Assembly (NCBI RefSeq): GCF_019203985.1
Contig: NZ_JAGSPD010000006.1
Location: forward strand, 124,001 to 188,000
Source: Winogradskyella luteola
GTDB taxonomy: Bacteria; Bacteroidota; Bacteroidia; Flavobacteriales; Flavobacteriaceae
DNA: 64,000 nucleotides
Direction: 5' to 3'
The notes beneath the pieces were generated by a model. That model saw only the letters and a list, made by a program, of their open reading frames with translations, was not told where the DNA came from and ran no database searches. Below, one piece after another: positions 53,599 through 62,332 of the stretch (position 1 is its first letter; each line of letters begins with the position of its first letter). The translations under genes were made by a program, and so were the position numbers.

Positions 53599-54561
53599 AT
53601 GTCAATATTAGTATATACAGAATCAGAAAACGGAAAATTTAAGAAAGCAGCCTTTGAAGTTGTGTCTTACGCAAAAGCTATTGCTGACCAAATGGGAACC
53701 TCGGTTACCGCAGTTGCTGTAAATGCAGATAATGCCGAAAGCTTAGGCAATTATGGGGCATCAAAGGTGCTTTCTATAAAAAATGATACGTTAGATAAAT
53801 TCAATGCAAAGAAATACGCTGCTGCTATAGCTGAAGCTTCAAAACAAGAAGATGCCAAAGTCGTGGTTTTAAGCTCTAGTGCAGACAGCAAGTACTTAGC
53901 CCCGCTTTTATCAGTCAATTTAGACGCAGGTTATGTTTCAAATGTTGTTGAAGCACCTTCAAGTGTGTCTCCTTTTACAGTAAAACGTACAGCTTTTACC
54001 AATAAAGCATTTGCAAATACAGAAATTACAACTGACGTAAAAATTGTTGGATTATCAAATAATTCATTCGGATTGGTTGAATCTGGAGGTAATGCTGCCG
54101 TCGAAGATTTTTCACCTTCATTACCAGATTCTGGTGTAAGTGTTGAATCAATTGATAAAGCAACGGATAAAGTGAGTATCGCTGATGCGGAAACTGTTGT
54201 ATCTGGCGGAAGAGGTTTAAAAGGTCCCGAAAATTGGGGAATGATAGAAGAACTTGCAGGAGTTTTAGGTGCAGCAACTGCGTGCTCTAAACCTGTATCT
54301 GACTTAGGTTGGAGACCTCATAGCGAGCACGTTGGCCAGACAGGAAAACCTGTAGCTTCCAATTTATATATCGCTATAGGTATTTCTGGAGCCATTCAGC
54401 ATTTGGCAGGTATCAACGCTTCAAAAGTAAAAGTGGTCATCAATACAGATGCAGAAGCTCCTTTCTTTAAAGCTGCTGACTATGGTGTTGTTGGTGATGC
54501 TTTTGAAGTAGTGCCGCAATTGATAGAAAAATTGAAAGCTTTTAAAGCGCAAAACGCATAA
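53599..54561 (+). CDS. etfA: electron transfer flavoprotein alpha subunit
   Basis: 320 residues. It begins MSILVYTESENGKFKKAAFE, like its relatives, and has the FAD-binding C-terminal domain (VVSGGRGLKGPENWGM, VGQTGKPVASNLYIAIG, ISGAIQHLAG and VINTDAEAPFF). The earlier ATG at 53581 lies in a REP-like palindrome and would add six unrelated residues; I reject it. It partners the etfB product, and its FAD is the carrier site. Confidence 0.95.
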   Translation: MSILVYTESENGKFKKAAFEVVSYAKAIADQMGTSVTAVAVNADNAESLGNYGASKVLSIKNDTLDKFNAKKYAAAIAEASKQEDAKVVVLSSSADSKYLAPLLSVNLDAGYVSNVVEAPSSVSPFTVKRTAFTNKAFANTEITTDVKIVGLSNNSFGLVESGGNAAVEDFSPSLPDSGVSVESIDKATDKVSIADAETVVSGGRGLKGPENWGMIEELAGVLGAATACSKPVSDLGWRPHSEHVGQTGKPVASNLYIAIGISGAIQHLAGINASKVKVVINTDAEAPFFKAADYGVVGDAFEVVPQLIEKLKAFKAQNA

Positions 54562-54587
54562 TTTTATTACCTTGTAATAGAAAAGGG

Positions 54588-54692
54588 CTGTTTAAATTTA
54601 GAATTCTCAATCTCAGTTAACATTTTATCGAAAGTATTGAGAAAAATATCCAAATCTGCTTTTTGCAGTTGGTAAAGTCCAAATTTAAACAG
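54588..54692. repeat. widely spaced inverted repeat between etfA and the nuclease gene
   Basis: ctgtttaaattt at 54588-54599 is the exact complement of aaatttaaacag at 54681-54692, with 81 bases between. The gap of about 150 bases between the genes holds no plus-strand gene. A start-less minus-strand open stretch of about 48 codons runs through it and is not convincing. Confidence 0.45.
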
Positions 54693-54712
54693 TTCTTTGT
54701 GTTTTATAATTT

Positions 54713-55327
54713 ATGAGCTTAGTTCGTTTAAATATTAAAGGCATTTCATATAGCCAGACTCAAAATGGTGCATATGCTTTGATTCTCAATGAAGTTGATG
54801 GTGATAGAAAACTACCCATCGTTATTGGTGCTTTTGAAGCACAATCTATTGCTATTGCTTTAGAAAAAGAAATTCGTCCTCCTCGTCCTTTAACTCACGA
54901 TTTATTTAAAAACTTTGCAGATCGGTTTGATATTATCGTCAAGCAAGTTATCATCCATAAATTGGTAGATGGAGTATTTTACTCAAGTTTAATTTGTGAA
55001 CGCGATAAAATTGAAGAAATTATCGATGCCAGAACCAGTGATGCCATTGCTTTGGCTTTGCGTTTTCAAGCTCCTATCTTCACTTATAAAAACATCTTGG
55101 ATAAAGCAGGTATCTACCTTAAAGTCAATCCGAAAAAAGAAGACGAAGAACAAGACAGCATACTTGTAGATGATCTCATTGCCGAAGAAATTGAAGCTGC
55201 AGCTATTGAGCAAGAAGGCTATACCGAAAAATCTCTAGAAGAACTTCACAACCTCTTAGAAGAAGCCGTTAATAATGAAGATTATGAAAAAGCGGCCAAA
55301 ATACGAGACGAAATTTCTAAACGTTAA
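54713..55327 (+). CDS. bifunctional nuclease family protein (DUF151) with UVR motif
   Basis: 204 residues. The DUF151 domain (about residues 1-130) contains YALILNEVDGDRKLPIVIGA, FEAQSIAIALE and RTSDAIALALRF. A charged linker leads to a C-terminal UvrB/UvrC-like motif (SLEELHNLLEEAVNNEDYEK). Plant members have DNase and RNase activity; bacterial ones are little studied. Nearest neighbours are etfA and a nucleoside transporter gene 16 bp later. Confidence 0.88.
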   Translation: MSLVRLNIKGISYSQTQNGAYALILNEVDGDRKLPIVIGAFEAQSIAIALEKEIRPPRPLTHDLFKNFADRFDIIVKQVIIHKLVDGVFYSSLICERDKIEEIIDARTSDAIALALRFQAPIFTYKNILDKAGIYLKVNPKKEDEEQDSILVDDLIAEEIEAAAIEQEGYTEKSLEELHNLLEEAVNNEDYEKAAKIRDEISKR

Positions 55328-55342
55328 CTAACATATCCTTAT

Positions 55343-57061
55343 ATGAATCATTTTTTCAAGGTCCTTATAGCTATTTTTATTGGATATTCATCAATTACGG
55401 CACAAGAGCTTGAGAAAACATGGCAATTTGATGCTATTGAAAACACTGATGGTGAGTCACTTTTCAATATATCAAAAAGTGACACTATTAAATTTATTAG
55501 TGGAGAGTTTAAGTATTCCCTTGAGGGGAAAAACAACCTTAATGCAGAAGGAGACTATATGCTACAGAATAACCTCCTGATCTTTTATTACAGTCAACCA
55601 AATGACACCATAAGACGTTACAAAATTCAAGAGCTCACAGATTCTACATTAGTTTTTTCTGAAAGGGACATTTTATATAAATTCAAAGATCCTAAAACAC
55701 TGGAGACATCTGTTATAGTGGGTACAACTGCAAATAACAATGACATTATTCCAAGCCAAGGCTTTTCTATAAACAGTTTATGGAGAGGTGTCTTAGGCAT
55801 GGTTACTTTAATTTTTATTGCTTTTTTATTTAGCAGTAATCGTAAGGCGATTAATTGGAAAACCGTCGGTATTGGTTTATCCCTTCAACTTATAATAGCG
55901 ATTGGGGTTTTGAAAATAGAATTTGTTAAAATTGCTTTTGAATCAATTGGAAAAGTATTTATTAAAGTACTAGATTTTACCAAGGCCGGAAGTCAATTTT
56001 TATTTGAAGGCCTAGTCGTAGATATGGATACATTCGGATTCATTTTTGCGTTTCAAGTATTACCAACCATATTATTCTTTTCTGCGCTAACATCTGTTTT
56101 ATTCTACCTAGGAATTATTCAGAAAGTAGTTAAAGCTTTTGGCTGGCTACTGTCTAAATTACTGAAGATATCTGGTGCAGAAAGCTTAAGTGTTGCTGGT
56201 AATATTTTTCTTGGGCAAACTGAAGCTCCCTTATTGATTAAGGCGTATTTAGAAAAAATGAATAAGTCCGAAATTCTGCTAGTAATGATTGGCGGGATGG
56301 CAACGGTTGCAGGTGCTGTACTTGCAGCATATATAGGCTTTTTAGGAGGTGATGATGCAGCATTACGCTTAGTTTATGCAAAGCATTTATTAGCCGCTTC
56401 GGTAATGGCAGCACCTGGAGCCATTGTAATATCCAAAATACTATTTCCGCAAACAGAAAACATCAATACTGATGTAACTGTTTCACAAGAAAAAATTGGC
56501 TCCAATATTTTAGATGCCATAGCTAACGGAACTACTGAAGGTTTAAAATTAGCTGTAAATGTTGGTGCTATGTTATTAGTATTTGTAGCATTTATCGCCA
56601 TGATTAACTATGGTCTATTAAAATTCGGAAGCATTACTGGTATTAACGATTGGATGGTCGCAAATACTCCCTATCAAAATTTCTCTCTTGAAGCTATATT
56701 AGGAACTATTTTTGCGCCTTTAATGTGGCTAATTGGTGTAGCAAAAGAAGATATGATGATGATGGGGCAACTATTAGGAATTAAATTAGCTGCCAGTGAA
56801 TTTGTGGGTTATATTCAATTAGCAGATTTAAAGAACGTATCAAATGCCACTCATCTTACTTATGAAAAGTCAATCATAATGGCGACTTATATGCTTTGTG
56901 GATTTGCAAATTTTGCCTCTATTGGTATACAGATAGGTGGTATTGGTTCTCTTGCACCAGGGCAACGTAAGCAATTATCTAAATTTGGCATGAAGGCTCT
57001 TATTGGCGGTACTATTGCTTCTTTGATTTCAGCAACTATTGCTGGTATGATTATTGGATAA
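55343..57061 (+). CDS. concentrative nucleoside transporter with extra N-terminal extracytoplasmic domain
   Basis: 572 residues. After a signal-like segment (MNHFFKVLIAIFIGYSSITAQ) there is a beta-rich domain of about 100 residues (ELEKTWQFDAIEN) resembling a lipocalin-like module. Helices from about residue 148 form a CNT-type transporter, with VLPTILFFSALTSVLFYLG, NIFLGQTEAPLLIKAYLEKM and the C-terminal TYMLCGFANFASIGIQIGG. It takes up nucleosides with H+ or Na+. Classic CNT proteins are about 400-420 residues, so the N-terminal domain is an addition, seen also in relatives from this phylum. Confidence 0.88.
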   Translation: MNHFFKVLIAIFIGYSSITAQELEKTWQFDAIENTDGESLFNISKSDTIKFISGEFKYSLEGKNNLNAEGDYMLQNNLLIFYYSQPNDTIRRYKIQELTDSTLVFSERDILYKFKDPKTLETSVIVGTTANNNDIIPSQGFSINSLWRGVLGMVTLIFIAFLFSSNRKAINWKTVGIGLSLQLIIAIGVLKIEFVKIAFESIGKVFIKVLDFTKAGSQFLFEGLVVDMDTFGFIFAFQVLPTILFFSALTSVLFYLGIIQKVVKAFGWLLSKLLKISGAESLSVAGNIFLGQTEAPLLIKAYLEKMNKSEILLVMIGGMATVAGAVLAAYIGFLGGDDAALRLVYAKHLLAASVMAAPGAIVISKILFPQTENINTDVTVSQEKIGSNILDAIANGTTEGLKLAVNVGAMLLVFVAFIAMINYGLLKFGSITGINDWMVANTPYQNFSLEAILGTIFAPLMWLIGVAKEDMMMMGQLLGIKLAASEFVGYIQLADLKNVSNATHLTYEKSIIMATYMLCGFANFASIGIQIGGIGSLAPGQRKQLSKFGMKALIGGTIASLISATIAGMIIG

Positions 57062-57241
57062 AAGCCCTATAATTCCCCAGAGGGTAAATCCCATTCTTTG
57101 CTTTTAATTCGTTAATAACTTTTAATATTATACAAAGCTTTAAGTCTTAATGATTTGTAGCTTTTTTATATTTTCGTTTGCTGTTATGCCGAATTTTATT
57201 CAGTATCTCATCTCTATATGATTTTAGTTTAACTTAAAGAG

Positions 57242-57262
57242 ATTCCCACTTTTGCGGGAAAT
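57242..57262. repeat. REP-like palindrome before thyA
   Basis: attccca-cttttg-cgggaaat: an imperfect palindrome ending 3 bases before the thyA ATG. Related to the palindromes at 2080, 32411, 53514 and 53563. Confidence 0.5.
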
Positions 57263-57265
57263 GCC

Positions 57266-58090
57266 ATGAAACAATACCACGATTTAGTAAAGTACGTTTT
57301 AGAAAACGGTAACGAAAAAGGAGATAGAACAGGTACTGGTACCAAAAGTGTTTTTGGTTATCAGATGCGTTTTGATTTAAGTGAAGGTTTCCCTATGGTA
57401 ACCACAAAAAAATTACATCTTAAATCTATTATCTATGAATTGCTATGGTTTTTAAAAGGTGATACAAATACAAAATACTTAACAGAAAATGGTGTACGAA
57501 TTTGGAACGAGTGGGCTGATGAAAATGGTGACTTAGGTCCAGTTTATGGGCATCAGTGGCGCAATTGGGCGAGCGAAGATATTGATCAGATTAAAGAAGT
57601 TATCCAAACACTAAAAAACAATCCTAACAGCCGAAGAATGTTAGTGTCTGCTTGGAATCCTTCTGTATTACCAGATACCTCAAAATCATTTTCAGAAAAT
57701 GTAGCCAACGGCAAAGCCGCTTTGCCTCCATGCCACGCTTTTTTTCAATTTTATGTTGCAGATGGCAAGCTATCTTGCCAACTCTACCAGCGCAGTGCAG
57801 ATATATTTTTGGGTGTACCCTTTAATATTGCATCGTATGCACTTTTCACTATGATGATGGCACAGGTTTGTGGTTACCAACCAGGCGATTTTATCCACAC
57901 CTTTGGTGATGCACATATTTATAATAACCATTTGGAACAACTTGAATTACAATTGTCGAGAGATATAAGGCCTTTACCAAAAATGATTCTCAATCCAGAG
58001 ATAAAGGATATTTTCGATTTTAAGTTTGAAGATTTCACTTTAGTCGACTATAATCCGCATCCACATATTAAAGGTGTTGTTGCTGTGTAA
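57266..58090 (+). CDS. thyA: thymidylate synthase
   Basis: 274 residues. It methylates dUMP to dTMP with methylene-tetrahydrofolate. The catalytic cysteine is in [13 protein letters not shown] and the substrate-binding segment is [17 protein letters not shown], and the N-terminus has [21 protein letters not shown] dihydrofolate reductase gene, its metabolic partner, lies 2.4 kb downstream, separated by three genes. Confidence 0.97.
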   Translation: MKQYHDLVKYVLENGNEKGDRTGTGTKSVFGYQMRFDLSEGFPMVTTKKLHLKSIIYELLWFLKGDTNTKYLTENGVRIWNEWADENGDLGPVYGHQWRNWASEDIDQIKEVIQTLKNNPNSRRMLVSAWNPSVLPDTSKSFSENVANGKAALPPCHAFFQFYVADGKLSCQLYQRSADIFLGVPFNIASYALFTMMMAQVCGYQPGDFIHTFGDAHIYNNHLEQLELQLSRDIRPLPKMILNPEIKDIFDFKFEDFTLVDYNPHPHIKGVVAV

Positions 58091-58096
58091 CAAACT

Positions 58097-58963
58097 ATGA
58101 AAATCCTACTAATTCTTTGCTTCTTATTAATAAGCAACTTGTCATTTTGCCAAGAAAGAACCTATACTAAATCTCAGTTAGATTCTATGTCTAAAGAGAC
58201 TGTTTTTTCAGAAAAGCATCATCTTATATTAAAGGAAAAAGATACAACTTCATTCAAAATCATTGAGCATATTCCTGTTTATAAAGGTTGCGAAAAAGAA
58301 AAGGATAATGCAGCCAAAAAAAACTGTATGTCCCAAAAAATCGCAGAATTGTTTAAAACCCATTTTAAAACCACACTTCCTAACGACTCAAAAGTACCAT
58401 CTGGTAAGGCTAGAATATCTCTCCAATTTTATATTGACAAAGACGGTTCTCTAATCGATAGTATAGCAAAAGCCCCTGATGAATATCTAGAAAATGAAGC
58501 GCTGCGGGTTTTAAAACTTATTCCAAAATTTACCCCTGGCTACCAAAGAGGAGAGCCTGTAAAAGTGCCTTACTCTTTACCAATAGTTTTAGAAGTTGAG
58601 AACGAAAATGAGGATTCAGATAATTTCTCTTATCCGGTTTTTAGAGGATGTGAAACAAAGTCGAGCAATGAGGAGTTAAAAAAGTGCTCCAAGAGAAAAA
58701 TAATGAACTTCATTAAAATGAGTTTTGATTTAGGAATAGCGGATGTAGCACTACCTCAGGAAAAATCAACACAATTTCGACTTGATTTTATCATTAATAA
58801 AAAAGGGAAAGTAGAGCAAGTTAATGCCAAAGCTAATCATAGGGCTATTGCTATAGAGGCTATTAGAGTGACCAAGCGTCTTCCAAAATTCAAGAAACCA
58901 GGTACTAAGAACGGAAAGGCGGTCAATACTCCTTTTAGTCTTTTAATGACCATTTATTTTTAA
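58097..58963 (+). CDS. secreted protein with two TonB-C-terminal-like modules
   Basis: 288 residues. The signal peptide is MKILLILCFLLISNLSFCQ. Two modules follow at about 60-170 and 185-288. Each opens with a Cys pair (VYKGCEKEKDNAAKKNCM; VFRGCETKSSNEELKKC) and carries the strand pattern ISLQFYIDKDGSL and LPKFKKPGTKNGKAV. These resemble the C-terminal domain of Bacteroidota energy-transducer TonB, but the membrane anchor and proline-rich span of TonB are absent. It is paralogous to the next gene. Function unknown. Confidence 0.75.
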   Translation: MKILLILCFLLISNLSFCQERTYTKSQLDSMSKETVFSEKHHLILKEKDTTSFKIIEHIPVYKGCEKEKDNAAKKNCMSQKIAELFKTHFKTTLPNDSKVPSGKARISLQFYIDKDGSLIDSIAKAPDEYLENEALRVLKLIPKFTPGYQRGEPVKVPYSLPIVLEVENENEDSDNFSYPVFRGCETKSSNEELKKCSKRKIMNFIKMSFDLGIADVALPQEKSTQFRLDFIINKKGKVEQVNAKANHRAIAIEAIRVTKRLPKFKKPGTKNGKAVNTPFSLLMTIYF

Positions 58964-58972
58964 ATAAAAACC

Positions 58973-59812
58973 ATGAAATCCATTCGATTATTTACCATCT
59001 TGTTTATTGCCATTCAGTTTACTTGGGCACAAGAACATCCAGAATTTTACAACAGACCATTTGTAATTTTTGAAGGCTGTGATGATATTGATGATAAAGA
59101 ACGATGCTATGAAATTAAACTCCAAGAATTAATAGGAAAGAATCTAAACCTGAGGAAGGTTAAGGACACCTTATTTTTTAATGCAGAAAAAGATACCATT
59201 GTAGTACATACTGGCATAATGTATAATGAAAAAGGTGCTATAGACAAAGAGTATTCATATGTCTCAACAACGGTAAAAGACTTTTCAAATAACAAAATGA
59301 AATACTTCTTAGATAGTATTCCCAATGTAAAGCCAGTCTTAGATGATTACGACAATGGGGTATCATCTAGAGTTCAAAAATTATTTGGTTTTTTATTAGA
59401 TAAAACCAATGATTCTATAGTACCAATATTGGGTTATACACCAGAAGAAGTTCCTTTTAGTTATATTGAAAAGGTTCCTGTATATAAGGGATCTAACAAA
59501 AGATTAGACAATATAGAGTTAAAAAAATGCATGAACGAAAAGGTGAAAAAGTTAGTGTCAGAAAACTTTAACCCAAATCTCGCAAGCAAGTTAGGACTTT
59601 CGCCTGGTGTAAAACGCATCTTTGTTATGTTTAAGATTGATAAAAAAGGGAATGTTACTAATATAGTTGCAAGAGGCCCTCATAAGGCATTAGAAGAAGA
59701 AGCTATAAGAGTTATAAAGAAAATTCCAAAATTAAAAAAACCAGGATACCAGCGTAAAAAACCTGTAATTGTACCTTACGCACTTCCCATTATATTTAGA
59801 GTTAACAACTAA
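58973..59812 (+). CDS. secreted protein with TonB-C-terminal-like module, paralogue
   Basis: 279 residues, signal peptide MKSIRLFTILFIAIQFTWAQ. The C-terminal module (about 160-279) has VYKGSNKRLDNIELKKC, IFVMFKIDKKGNVTNIVARGP, EEEAIRVIKKIPKLKKPGYQ and VPYALPIIFRV, all close to the neighbour. The N-terminal half opens with VIFEGCDDIDDKERCYEIKLQ, a related Cys-pair start, but its body is diverged. In the C-terminal module the first Cys is replaced by Ser. Nine bases separate it from the previous gene. Role unknown. Confidence 0.75.
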   Translation: MKSIRLFTILFIAIQFTWAQEHPEFYNRPFVIFEGCDDIDDKERCYEIKLQELIGKNLNLRKVKDTLFFNAEKDTIVVHTGIMYNEKGAIDKEYSYVSTTVKDFSNNKMKYFLDSIPNVKPVLDDYDNGVSSRVQKLFGFLLDKTNDSIVPILGYTPEEVPFSYIEKVPVYKGSNKRLDNIELKKCMNEKVKKLVSENFNPNLASKLGLSPGVKRIFVMFKIDKKGNVTNIVARGPHKALEEEAIRVIKKIPKLKKPGYQRKKPVIVPYALPIIFRVNN

Positions 59813-59849
59813 AAAAAAGCGTCTCAAACCGAGACGCTTACTTTTTTTA
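59811..59849. terminator. bidirectional intrinsic terminator
   Basis: agcgtctc at 59818-59825 pairs with gagacgct at 59831-59838 around a 5-base loop. A run of A precedes it and T tracts follow. It ends the TonB-like gene on the plus strand and the CBM48 gene on the minus strand. Confidence 0.87.
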
Positions 59850-59862
59850 ATTTGTATAACTA

Positions 59863-60159
59863 TTACAAATTTAAGACACCGTTCTCTGCTGCCGCAAAAT
59901 CGTTCCAAGCGTAAGCATCTGCTTGTTCATCGTTAACGTAAGTTCCGTCAACAACATATCTAAATTCATAAGAATTATCACTTTCTAGGTCAACGGTACC
60001 TTTAAAAGTTCCGTTCTTTAATTTTTTTAGTTCAGTAGCCTCAGTATTCCACTCGTTAAAGCTTCCAACAACAGCTACACTTTTTGCCTCCTCTGCAGGA
60101 ACAGAAAATGTCACCTTACAAACTGGCTTACTTTTTAAATACTGTTTTTTAATTGCCAT
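59863..60159 (-). CDS. CBM48/isoamylase early-set domain protein
   Basis: 98 residues. A single carbohydrate-binding module 48 (AMPK-beta-like) shows AVVGSFNEWNTEATELKKL and YEFRYVVDGTYVNDEQADAY. No enzyme is attached. Stand-alone modules of this size are common in Bacteroidota and may bind glycogen or act as regulators. Cytoplasmic, as there is no signal peptide. Confidence 0.88.
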   Translation of the reverse strand: MAIKKQYLKSKPVCKVTFSVPAEEAKSVAVVGSFNEWNTEATELKKLKNGTFKGTVDLESDNSYEFRYVVDGTYVNDEQADAYAWNDFAAAENGVLNL

Positions 60160-60195
60160 AATAAATTAGTTAAAAATAAAATTAGTTTTACAGCA

Positions 60196-60203
60196 CAAAA
60201 GTA
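60196..60203 (-). promoter_or_regulatory. -7 promoter box of the CBM48 gene
   Basis: The minus strand reads TACTTTTG, a perfect TAnnTTTG match, 36 bases before the ATG. A TTG lies 15 bases upstream of it, close to the expected -33 place. Confidence 0.5.
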
Positions 60204-60458
60204 TAAAAGAAAAAATGACAACATATTATTTAACTTCCTAAAAATGAAAGAATTATCAATTTGATAATTTTAGAGTTATTTTCTGTTAAACTTTGCAATA
60301 TTTTTGTTGGAATTTTAATGGATTAACAACATCTTTTAGATGCTTTTTTCATTGATTATCAACTATATCGTTTTCGAAAAGCACATGTTTTTCATATTAA
60401 AAAAATACAATTCAGTTTTAGTGAAAAAAGGGTATCTTTATCTTATTAAATTATGATT

Positions 60459-61391
60459 ATGTTCGGAAAGAAAAAACAAGTTTCGACTATAGATAAAGAC
60501 CAGTTAGAACTCATAGAATACGCACAAAAGCGCATTAGACAAAAAAAGCGTTTGTACGTTCATTTCGTTGTGTTTTTAATTGGTGCAGTCTTTTTAGTTT
60601 TAGCCAACACGGTTTTAGGTATTGGAAAGGATTTTACCATTGCAGGTGTTAATTGGTTTGTGTATACCATTTTAGCTTGGTTGTTTTTATTTGCTTATCA
60701 CTTTATAAGTGTATTCATTACCAATAAATTTATGGGTAAAGCTTGGGAGAAACAGCAACTCGAAAAATTAGTAAATCAGCAACAACAACGTATAGACAAG
60801 TTAAAAGAAGGCTTTCTAAAAGAAGAAAGGAAAATAGCACAATCGCAAGCTTATAACGAAACCCATACAGAAGCAAAAACTGAAGAAAAAAAAAACTCCA
60901 GTGAGCTAACTATTATTGTAGCAGCGGGGGAAGATAATGCTATTGGTAAAGACAATGATCTTATATGGCATTTGAGCAATGATTTAAAGCGTTTTAAAAA
61001 ATTAACCTCTGGGCATCATATCATAATGGGAAGAAAAACTTTTGAAAGCTTCCCAAAACCACTTCCCAATCGTACACATATCGTCATTACAAGGCAACCC
61101 GATTATAAAGTACCAAGTGAAGTTATTGTAGTCAATAATCTCGAAGATGCACTTGATGCAGCAAGAACAGACGCACAACCATTCATTATTGGAGGCGGAC
61201 AAATCTATAAGCAATCTATGCACTTAGCTGATAAACTTGAAATCACCAGAGTACACTCAACTTTTGATGGTGCGGACACGCACTTTCCTGAGATTGATTC
61301 CGGTAAATGGAAAGAAGTGAGTAGAATTACACATGATGCTGACGAAAATCACGATTATGCCTATTCGTTCATAACTTACGAAAGACGATAA
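60459..61391 (+). CDS. folA: dihydrofolate reductase fused to an N-terminal two-helix membrane domain
   Basis: 310 residues. The N-terminal part (about 1-140) has a basic start, two membrane helices (LYVHFVVFLIGAVFLVLANT and FVYTILAWLFLFAYHFISVF) and a coiled-coil linker, i.e. a 2TM domain. DHFR follows from about 147: IIVAAGEDNAIGKDNDLIWH, HHIIMGRKTFESFP, FIIGGGQIYKQS and the C-terminal strand. It reduces dihydrofolate to tetrahydrofolate, regenerating the cofactor used by ThyA. Most DHFRs are soluble and about 160 residues, so this one should be held at the membrane. The ATG at 60453 is an alternative start two codons upstream. Confidence 0.93.
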   Translation: MFGKKKQVSTIDKDQLELIEYAQKRIRQKKRLYVHFVVFLIGAVFLVLANTVLGIGKDFTIAGVNWFVYTILAWLFLFAYHFISVFITNKFMGKAWEKQQLEKLVNQQQQRIDKLKEGFLKEERKIAQSQAYNETHTEAKTEEKKNSSELTIIVAAGEDNAIGKDNDLIWHLSNDLKRFKKLTSGHHIIMGRKTFESFPKPLPNRTHIVITRQPDYKVPSEVIVVNNLEDALDAARTDAQPFIIGGGQIYKQSMHLADKLEITRVHSTFDGADTHFPEIDSGKWKEVSRITHDADENHDYAYSFITYERR

Positions 61392-61398
61392 ATATTCC

Positions 61399-61406
61399 TA
61401 TTTTTG
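61399..61406 (+). promoter_or_regulatory. -7 promoter box of the fabD-lspA pair
   Basis: TATTTTTG, a perfect TAnnTTTG match, 21 bases before the fabD ATG and just after the folA stop. No clear -33 element was found. Confidence 0.45.
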
Positions 61407-61427
61407 CAGCATTAAATTGAAATTAAA

Positions 61428-62321
61428 ATGAACGCATATATATTTCCGGGTCAAGGTGCACAATTCTCAGGAATGGGTTTAGACCTCTATGAAAACTCCC
61501 CGTTAGCACAAGAGTTATTTGAAAAAGCGAATGATATTTTAGGCTTTTCCATTACTGACGTGATGTTTGAAGGGTCTGCTGAAGATCTTAAAGAAACTAA
61601 GGTAACACAACCTGCTATATTTTTACATTCGGTGATTTTAGCAAAGACCTTAGGTGAAAGTTTTAAACCCAATATGGTTGCTGGTCATTCACTAGGAGAA
61701 TTTTCTGCTTTAGTTGCTGCCGGTGCTTTAACATTTGAGGATGGTTTAAAATTAGTATCTCAACGCGCACAAGCCATGCAAAAAGCTTGTGAGTTACAAC
61801 CAAGTACTATGGCTGCTGTTTTGGGTTTAGATGATGATATTGTGGAAAAAGTTTGTGCCATGACAGAAGGTATTGTGGTTGCTGCCAATTATAATTGCCC
61901 TGGTCAATTAGTGATTTCTGGAGAAATTGATGCGATAAACAAAGCTTGCGAAACGCTAAAAGAAGAAGGTGCAAGACGCGCTTTAGTATTGCCTGTTGGT
62001 GGAGCGTTTCATTCTCCATTGATGGAACCCGCAAGAGAAGAACTTGCAGCTGCCATAGAAAACACAACTTTTAGTACGCCTAATTGCCCAATATACCAAA
62101 ATGTAACGGCTTCAGCTATTACTGACGAAAATGAAATAAAAGCTAATTTAATTTCCCAATTAACTGCCCCTGTGCGCTGGACTCAATCAGTACAGCAAAT
62201 GATTACTGACGGAGCAACCCATTTTACCGAAGTTGGCCCTGGGAAAGTTTTACAAGGCTTAGTTAAAAAAATAAACAGAGAAGCAGAAACTGCTTCAGCA
62301 ATGTTTGAAACTAACGCCTAA
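61428..62321 (+). CDS. fabD: malonyl-CoA:ACP transacylase
   Basis: 297 residues. The active-site Ser is in VAGHSLGEFSALV, the catalytic His region is GGAFHSPLMEPA and the start is IFPGQGAQFSGMGLDL. It loads malonyl groups onto acyl carrier protein for fatty-acid synthesis. lspA follows after 11 bp. Confidence 0.97.
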   Translation: MNAYIFPGQGAQFSGMGLDLYENSPLAQELFEKANDILGFSITDVMFEGSAEDLKETKVTQPAIFLHSVILAKTLGESFKPNMVAGHSLGEFSALVAAGALTFEDGLKLVSQRAQAMQKACELQPSTMAAVLGLDDDIVEKVCAMTEGIVVAANYNCPGQLVISGEIDAINKACETLKEEGARRALVLPVGGAFHSPLMEPAREELAAAIENTTFSTPNCPIYQNVTASAITDENEIKANLISQLTAPVRWTQSVQQMITDGATHFTEVGPGKVLQGLVKKINREAETASAMFETNA

Positions 62322-62332
62322 ACTTACCTGCT

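Noticed and set aside
54563-54709. Minus-strand open stretch of about 48 codons between etfA and the nuclease gene
   Set aside because: No proper start codon at its beginning, no recognisable motif, and it is bounded by an inverted repeat; too weak to call a gene.
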